From Gymnopus androsaceus JB14 (lineage: Eukaryota > Basidiomycota > Agaricomycetes > Agaricales > Omphalotaceae), in NCBI GenBank assembly GCA_009733575.1, contig ML769401.1, positions 278,730 to 342,729 on the forward strand: a stretch of 64,000 nt of DNA, given 5' to 3'. Positions 57,561 to 64,000 of this stretch are shown here, one piece after another (the first letter of the stretch is position 1; each line of letters begins with the position of its first letter). The translations under genes and the position numbers were made by a program. The notes beneath the pieces were generated by a model, which was given only the letters and a program-made list of their open reading frames with translations, was not told the DNA's origin and did no database searches.

Positions 57561-58735
57561 TCAAGTTACTGATGAGTTCGTCTGGGATACCCTACGATTC
57601 AAGAGTCCATAATCCCCTGCCAGCTGGGCATTCGCCTGCGCTAGATTCTCGACCTGACGACGGAGATATCTGATCTCTGACTCTGCGTCAGAGTCTGCGC
57701 TACTAAGCCCTATAGGCAAGGTAAATTTGGGGGACTGGACTAGAGACATAGATCGCGTGAGCGTTGAATGTTCTAGAGATTCAGAGGGCGACTCAGGGAA
57801 AGCCTCTATCGTGGTCGGAGATAATAAAGATGCTGGTTCCGTGAGACGGTTGAGCGAGCTAATGGGAGGTTGAATTTCATCCACTATTGTCGCCGGAAGA
57901 TGTGGGTTGAAGGTATGTCCATGATCTGCACTGCTCACGGCCGAGAGATCATTAATGCGGATTCCTTCCATTCCGTTAAAGGCGTGCCCTTCCCCATCCA
58001 CCATCAGGCCTCGCGCGCCCAGTGAAGGCATGTTCTGGATACGTTGGCCTCCCCCTCCCACCATCTCCTGGTCCTCACGTTGTTTAGAAAACAACTCCTG
58101 ATGGAGTGAGGCAGAGGAAGAAGAATTCTGAATCTGCCAGTAGCGCGGGGGAGCCGTTTGGCTCCTAGATTCAGCACTCTTCTGATTGAATTCTGTGTCC
58201 GATCCATGCTCGAGGGGGAAATAAGCGGGAGGTGGAACAGCAAAGGCCAGATGTGTTGCGGGAGTGGGTAAAGCTATGGTGTCTAATCAGCAAGAGTGTT
58301 GGGGCAAATGTGTAGGTGACATGACTCACTTCGGAGAAGTTGCGAAGAAGAATCAGACGAGTCTAGTTTGCGTCCTTTAACTTGTTCTAGTTTGATACGT
58401 CTCTTGCGACAACAACCTCTACGCCAACCGTACCATAAGAAGCCCAGCACTAGAACCATACCGGCTATGCTTCCCCCAATTGCTGCGTTGCTTACTTTCC
58501 TATTAACAGAACTTCCACCTCCACCCTTGATGGTTGAAGTACCGTTGTTCCCGAAAGGAGTACCGAAGCTGGAGCTATTGCTGCCAATAGTCGTGTTATG
58601 CCTCCAGAAAGGTGTACCATTTCCGTCGTCCGGCGCCCACCTCGGAAAGTTTCGACGGTGCAAGATCGATTTGAAGTCCAAATCGACCTCGATTCCGAAA
58701 CGTAACGACAGCGTTCTTGGACTGCTTGGAGGCAT
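57561..58735 (-). CDS. Single-pass membrane protein with Gly/Ser stalk
   Basis: Exon 1 (58,735-58,330) and exon 2 (58,273-57,561) join across a 56-base GTGAGT...CATAG intron, giving 372 residues. The order is an N-terminal segment of about 85 residues with several Asn-Gly/Asn-Thr sites, a Gly/Ser stretch (IKGGGGSSVNRK), and a membrane span IGGSIAGMVLVLGFLWYGW (about residues 85-105). A basic stop-transfer patch (RRGCCRKRRIK) follows, then a Ser/Pro-rich cytosolic tail ending in a coiled-coil-like DAESEIRYLRRQVENLAQAN. This is the common fungal layout of surface sensor-like proteins. There is no signal peptide at this start, and the upstream codons in frame contain a stop, so an upstream exon encoding more of the outer domain may be missing from my model. 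Confidence 0.6.
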
Positions 58736-59336
58736 ATCTTATAGTCGTCCGGCCTAGGGAGCACAAAATTCAGTTGTGCCCGTACACGGTACTATCGATC
58801 TAGTCATGGTACTACTGAATATAAGCTTAAAACTCACTCTGAAGATCCAGTTTTACTCCCAGGCAGCCTGTTGAACTTGAAGACGGGGGTCTCGAAACAG
58901 TAATGAAAGGCCCATTTTATAAGTCCTACCAGTGGTTGTAGAAGGCTATAGGCATTCTCAATTCGACGTTTAGTAATCAGATTCATGTAACCCAAAATGT
59001 TGCAGACGGAGGTGACGTGAATTGGACGTGAAGGTCGGTGAAGTAAGTAGATTAAATCGGCAGCGACAGTCTAGTCGCTGTTGCTACCCATCCGCGGCCG
59101 AAAACTGGCAGTGCACAGGAGCAATCGCACGGCAGTAGATGTTATTGACACTTTGAATGCAATACGTATCCATGCTGTATCAACTCGAAGTGGCTGTCTC
59201 TTATTAAAGACCTCCTAGCTGGTCACGGTTGCTTCCTTCTTAGCTTCAGATCACATTCAGATTGTTATACATACTCGTGAAAGAAGGCTCTCCTCCGGCG
59301 TAACTCCCAAGTCGGGTTACGGATACGACCCATCCT
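58736..59336. other. Intergenic, possible upstream exon
   Basis: A coding-like stretch with a GTGAGT donor near 58,839 (minus) could belong to the membrane-protein gene, reading ...CFETPVFKFNRLPGSKTGSS. I cannot join it in frame with confidence. The rest shows nothing. Confidence 0.3.
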
Positions 59337-60643
59337 TCAAGCAGTAGGCTCCTGTGGATACCCAACCAGTTTTACTCCACTAACGCCTCCGTCCTTACCA
59401 CCAATAATTCCTCCATGTCTATGCAAACCATCAATGATTCCGGAAAACCCATTGGGTAGATCTTCGACTCGACAAGGCTGATAGAACATGTAGTTTCTGT
59501 TCACAAGAATCTATGAAGCCACTCACCACAAAGACGCCCTCCGCAATCAACACAGGCAATTTTTCCCAAAGCAACTTCCCAAACTCCCTGTTCGCTCCTG
59601 TATGAGGAGAGCCCCAAGCCGAATACACAATCCTCCCGGCTACAGCCTCAGGGTCCGACTCGTCTTTCTTCGGAACCACTCGGGTGCGCAATGGCGATTT
59701 TGGCACCGCAGTTTCTAGCCAAACAAGCATACCCGGCTTCCTGAGCGCCAGGCATACTCACAGCCGAATAGATCATCTTGATAGGCTGGGAGGTGATCTT
59801 GGCTACTGCGGCGGGAAGATCAGCCAAGGCGACTTCAGCACGGTCGATAACGTGCGTAGCGCCAATGTATTTGAGGTAGGCTGTGTGTTTGGCAGAGGCA
59901 TAGGTGATAATGGTGCTATATTTCACGTATCTGAAAATTTGGATAGCTGGGGAAGGTAGGTGAGATATAGTACACCAAGTAGCGAACAGACACACCAAAT
60001 TGACCACGGAAGTCGATCCTCCAATAACCAGAGCAGGTTCGCCCGCAAAGCTTACTTGGGAGTCGAACGTAGGGTTGAGTCCTGCACCAATGGGATGCGC
60101 GGGGAGAAGTGGGATGACAGCTGTGGTGAAGGTGAGAGGGAAAGTGAAGGCTTGCGCGTAGCTCATTTTGATTGGGATCTAATAGTGGATTATGAGCAAA
60201 GATGCAAACATAGTACTTGACGGTACTTACTTTTCCAAGCATCTCTGCAGGACTCAAGGCGTACTGTTGAAATCCAGCGTTGTCGTTCTTGCTTTCTACA
60301 CTCTGGAAGAACCTAAATTGTCAACAGATGTGTTAATGAGTCCACCCATCCCCAATTGGCGTATTGGCATATCAATCTCACACTCGATCGCCCTCGGCGA
60401 ACCCTTCAACACCCTCGCCGAGTTCTACAACATCCCCAGCAACATCTAGCCCAAGAATAGCAGGATATTGGTATTTGGCAAGGAATGTATAGCTTTGTAA
60501 GCGTCGACTGGGTTCAACGACGTAGCCATGACTTTGACGAGGACCTCGCCGCGACCAGGTTTGGGGATGGGAACTGTGCGTATGACAAAGGGAGCCTTGG
60601 AGGTTTCGATAACAAGGGCTTTCTGTTCAGTGGAAGAAGACAT
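59337..60643 (-). pseudogene. MDR enoyl-reductase-like gene, frameshifted
   Basis: It starts MSSSTEQKALVIETSKAPFV at 60,643. MDR-superfamily landmarks follow: GRGEVLVKVMATSLNPVDAY; ILGLDVAGDVVELGEGVEG (GroES-like part); AGEPALVIGGSTSV (nucleotide-binding loop); STIITYASAKH and YLKYIGATHVIDR. Late pieces are GRIVYSAWGSPHTGANREFG and a Gly-rich end stopping at 59,337-59,339. It is close to fungal zinc-binding-type enoyl reductases. Splice sites are mostly normal, but the frame breaks after DAYK (near 60,490), inside STSV-GQF (near 60,010), and before VPKKDES (near 59,685). Each looks like a one-base loss. It is probably a recent pseudogene, unless the bases are wrong. Confidence 0.7.
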
Positions 60644-62901
60644 GATTAGGATGATAAAAGTTGCTGGAGCTTTTGAAGTCGAGCACGGAAATCTTGCGGA
60701 AGCACTCGGTCGATCCACGGAGGATTGCTATAGACAGGATGCGAAGGACGGAAGTTCCGCGGGAGAGTTCGGTTGGTCAACGGAGGTACCTCAGCCCAAC
60801 CAGAATTCAACTAATATTGTCAAGTATAGCCTAGTCTAGTATTGCGTGGTAAGGAAGGTAAGCTGAGATGGGAGCCGAACCAGTGAACTGTGAATGTTCG
60901 TGACTTCGCGATTAGTCACGGTTTTGGTCACATACGACGGTCACGTTCGCTAGCCCGTCGTCATCCATGCCATTGATCCTAAAGCAAAGCAATGGCAGCA
61001 GTGGAACACGGAGTGCATTGGATCACATACATTGTTCGTTCTAGGTTCTGTTAGTACGGGACTAGTCGCGCGAAAAAATGTGGAGGGAAATGCATTGCAT
61101 CGTTGAAGTTAAATGATGATAAGCCATGTTGCTTCTCCCTAAGTCGTATGCAATCAGAGCTTGCAACCGAATATGTACGACGCCAAGTCCCAATTCTACC
61201 TAGAGTGACTCTCTGACTCCTAAGCTGACAGAGACGAACATCAACCAAAGCGAGTAATCTTGACATCGAATACCAATGCCGAGATAGCAGAATCTATGAG
61301 ATATGTCATAATGACTTGTCTCCTGGCCTACAGGCTACACCCTCGCGAGCCGTATCCATTTATGGACCAGGGAGATTTTGAGGGAGGATTCCGGAAAAGA
61401 AGTACTGACTCAGATGACGCGACGAGGTAAGAGATCCGCTGGATGTTTCGATTTGTCCCCGTAGCCTAAATGAAGATCCCAGCTATACAAGCTACAAGCT
61501 CAAGGATGTGGACGCGGATGAACGAGCGAGCAACCAGTACAGAAAACGTCAAACGTCAACCATGCGTACGAAGGCTTCCAGGGTATAGGCTAGTAGACTG
61601 CTATATATACTCGTAGCGAGTATGGATTTGATCTCGTCTCGTTTCGTTCACTAGCCCTGTCACTCGCAAAGAGCCTCGTCTGCCAGTTGAAATTGGAATC
61701 CACCTCTATGCAGGCAGGCGAGTCGGAGAATTTGGAGATAAGTACGGCATGTGGGACAGGAAGACTGGTTCTCCAAACACTGGACTCCAAGGTCGGAGGT
61801 TGGATGGACGATTGGGAGTGGTGGGCGGAAGGATCTTGGACTCGGAGGGGATATCCAACGATTCGATATTACCGTGCTCGAGTATGCATGCAGCTCGAAA
61901 CTCGCCTCCAATTGTTCAGGCTATGTTATTAATATGCGCGCGCACAACCCGAACTTTTCGCTGGCATCGGAGGAATTCCACTCTCGGGAGATCATTGGTT
62001 CAATGCCCAAGGTCCAGATCTCGGTACGTTTGGTAGGGACTGAGGACGGATGTCGAAGGGAATGTGAAGACCAGCACTCTTAGGTCGCAGTTGAATCTAG
62101 CACCAGATGGAGGTGGACGGGAATTCGCATTGAACGACAGCCTCGGCCTCGAGCGCTTCGAACTCAGGCTATCCGTATTCCCATTCCATCTTCCTGCCTG
62201 ATGTCAAAAGGACGGGGAGATTTTGGTCGAGAAGGAGGAGAAGAATGGATGCAAGGAAGAAGAGGAGGAGGAAAGATCGTTCCCAGAACGCGTGCGTGAA
62301 TTCGAACTGGGCTGCTCCGGGCTCCGATTCCTTTTATTGTCGGCGATGCCAGTACGCATGCACAAAAGTAACCCTTGATCCCAGTAAACAGGAGGTTCTC
62401 GTTAGCACCAGCTACGCTTTGGGGAACTCTGAAGTCTCTGGGCATCGGACGGGATGGAGACAACGGAGGTAGGTGTGTATGGCCGGTAAGCGATGAAGAT
62501 AATGCAGCTACGAAGGGGCCAGTGCAGAGGATGCTGTAGTCTTGGACATTGCTGTCGCGCTACTCACAGCTGAAGCATTACGCGTATTTCCACGCACGCG
62601 TTTCGATGCAAATGCAAGGCTCGAGTTCAACGTTCCTACGCGCGATTCTAGAGCCTGGGATGACAGGACTGAAAATTATTGAGTTAGTCAGTTCAGTATA
62701 CGAGTATTAATGCGTACTTACCTCAACCTGTCCGAGTTTTTTCTACCATTCCATTACTTCCCTTGTGTTCTCGGACTTGGAAGAGTTTGCAATTCCTGGA
62801 AGGCAGAAGGAAGAAGAGCCCACAAGAAAAACTGAATAGACTCTGATTCCGACTCCGAAATGCTCGTCACCAAAGAGCTTGAAGACATTGTTGCAAAAAA
62901 A
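60644..62901. other. Long stretch without supported gene
   Basis: Overlapping frames at 61,687-62,083 and 62,164-62,472 have no domain that I recognise and no convincing splice pattern. No transposon ends are apparent. Confidence 0.35.
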
Positions 62902-63007
62902 GATCAGGTATGGCCGCCCGGCGAAATGGCTACGATTTGCCTTATCTGGTAATGTATCATCTGGCGTATCGATCAGGAGATTGCAGGTTCGACCCCTGTT
63001 CTGGTCA
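62902..63007 (+). tRNA. tRNA-like sequence, Arg-type 3' half, abnormal 5' half
   Basis: The 3' half reads TCAGGAGATTGCAGGTTCGA then CCCCTGT, with a clear T arm (GCAGG/CCTGT around TTCGACC) and a good B box (GGTTCGACCCC). GATCAGG at 62,902-62,908 can pair along all 7 bases with TCTGGTC before the discriminator A at 63,007. TCTGG can pair with TCAGG as anticodon stem, but the loop between them has 8 bases and no proper U33. About 30 extra bases lie in the D-arm region. TTTT follows at about 63,035. It may be a decayed tRNA-Arg, a tRNA with an odd intron, or the head of a SINE. Confidence 0.4.
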
Positions 63008-64000
63008 ATGGAGAGGTGCTTTCTTATTTTCTTAGAATCCGTACAATTTGTTACATTGGCTACATACAGAATATCGATTTCAGCATTTTTGCCTTTCACT
63101 AGAATTCAGGCCTACCTAGTCATTTTATCTTTGCTCTTGCATTGCACGCACCATTTCCCATCTCCCAGCTTCCAGATGTGATACATACATATAAAATTTC
63201 CGCTTTCCATCCAAGGAGGAATCATCAGTGACAGTGGCTTTCATCCCCTGAAACTATGGCACCGACTACGTGCTACTACTATGAGCGATTTCGGTATAAT
63301 CTACTCAGGAGGCACGGCTCCTTCGTTCATATTCTTTTGTTCCCTCCCCTCCTCGCCCACTTCCCTGACTCTCATTTCCCTCCCTCCTCCGGTTTCCCCA
63401 TCCCCGCGCAGTACCTCAACCACAATTCCAGGTTGATGTTTCGCTATACTTGTATCAGCCGGTCAGCCCCTGAGTAGGTCGTTCAGCATCACAGGAGAGT
63501 GAAGAGCAATTTATTTCATTAACACGTACGTACCCTCCCTCTCGCAAGATTCCATAAACAATGTTATCCCTGTCCCTTTTCTCGTTGTTTACTTATCTCG
63601 TCCTGCTCCACTCGCCACCGATCCTGTAAATGCTGCCATACCCGCCAGGGTCAACAAAAGGGGCTGTTTATAGGGTTAGGATACGTGAAGCGGGTGCGCA
63701 CATAAGTGCAGGCCGATGCAACAACACCAAGTAGGGTCTTCAACCCCACCACATCTGCTAGTTTAAGCTCCGCAGGCTCGCTATACAGGGCACTGACACA
63801 TTTGAGAGGCGAATGGTACACATACGCGGTCGGAGATAGAAGAACGGAAGCCTAAAACCGCGCCATGGTCATAAAATGGCAATTCAGCCTCCTCTTCGTT
63901 CTCCGCTGAAAAGGCAAAAAAGAAACCCCCAGATGGAATTGGTCGGCTTGAGGTTTTGCAGATGCTGCCATCTGAGTTCCGTTGACAGATTCCTCAGAGT
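63008..64000. other. Window end, no supported gene
   Basis: The frame at 63,256-63,477 shows no domain. A gene may begin beyond the window, but nothing in this kilobase identifies it. Confidence 0.35.

Overview
The window looks like nuclear DNA from a mushroom-forming basidiomycete (Agaricomycetes). The intact genes are split by many short introns of about 50-60 bases with GT...AG ends. The families present are also typical of that group: a FunK1-type fungal protein kinase, a local F-box family, a p67phox-like TPR protein, a secreted amidase, and single-pass membrane proteins with Ser/Thr-rich tails. I cannot name the species.

Bases 1-8,900 are an AT-rich, repeat-rich island with no gene I can support. 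It holds a 0.63 kb inverted repeat (1,216-2,812), a degenerate 131-base tandem repeat, a terminal-inverted-repeat (TIR) element flanked by TA (4,580-5,263), and a 1 kb TIR element inserted in a 66-base repeat array with a 7-base target duplication (7,444-8,440).

From 8,920 to 26,120 come a Ser/Pro-rich protein of unknown function (minus), a broken F-box gene, a decayed SWI/SNF-type (SNF2) ATPase pseudogene with remains of its bromodomain, an F-box relic, a decayed C2H2 zinc-finger gene, the intact AP-1 clathrin-adaptor mu subunit gene (10 exons), a relic of a single-pass membrane protein, and an intact hotdog thioesterase.

From 28,000 to 47,430 lie two tandem F-box genes (one frameshifted, one intact), an intact MDR-family oxidoreductase, an intact FunK1 kinase, a fourth F-box gene, two related MITEs placed just downstream of genes, a nested palindrome with a duplicated unknown coding segment (41,160-42,228), a C2H2 zinc-finger gene, a possible kinase relic, and a TPR protein whose C-terminal part looks retropepsin-like.

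From 47,690 to 55,080 a 2.7 kb segment carrying a secreted amidase is present as a large inverted duplication around a fifth, broken F-box gene. The right amidase copy is intact and the left is a pseudogene. After it come a WD40-like gene with two apparent one-base deletions, a transmembrane protein gene, a frameshifted MDR reductase and a tRNA-like sequence. The last 1 kb holds no gene I recognise.

The genes do not form an obvious pathway or biosynthetic cluster. The dominant theme is local duplication: five F-box copies plus a relic, two amidases, and several inverted repeats that could fold as long hairpins. Decay follows in some of the copies.
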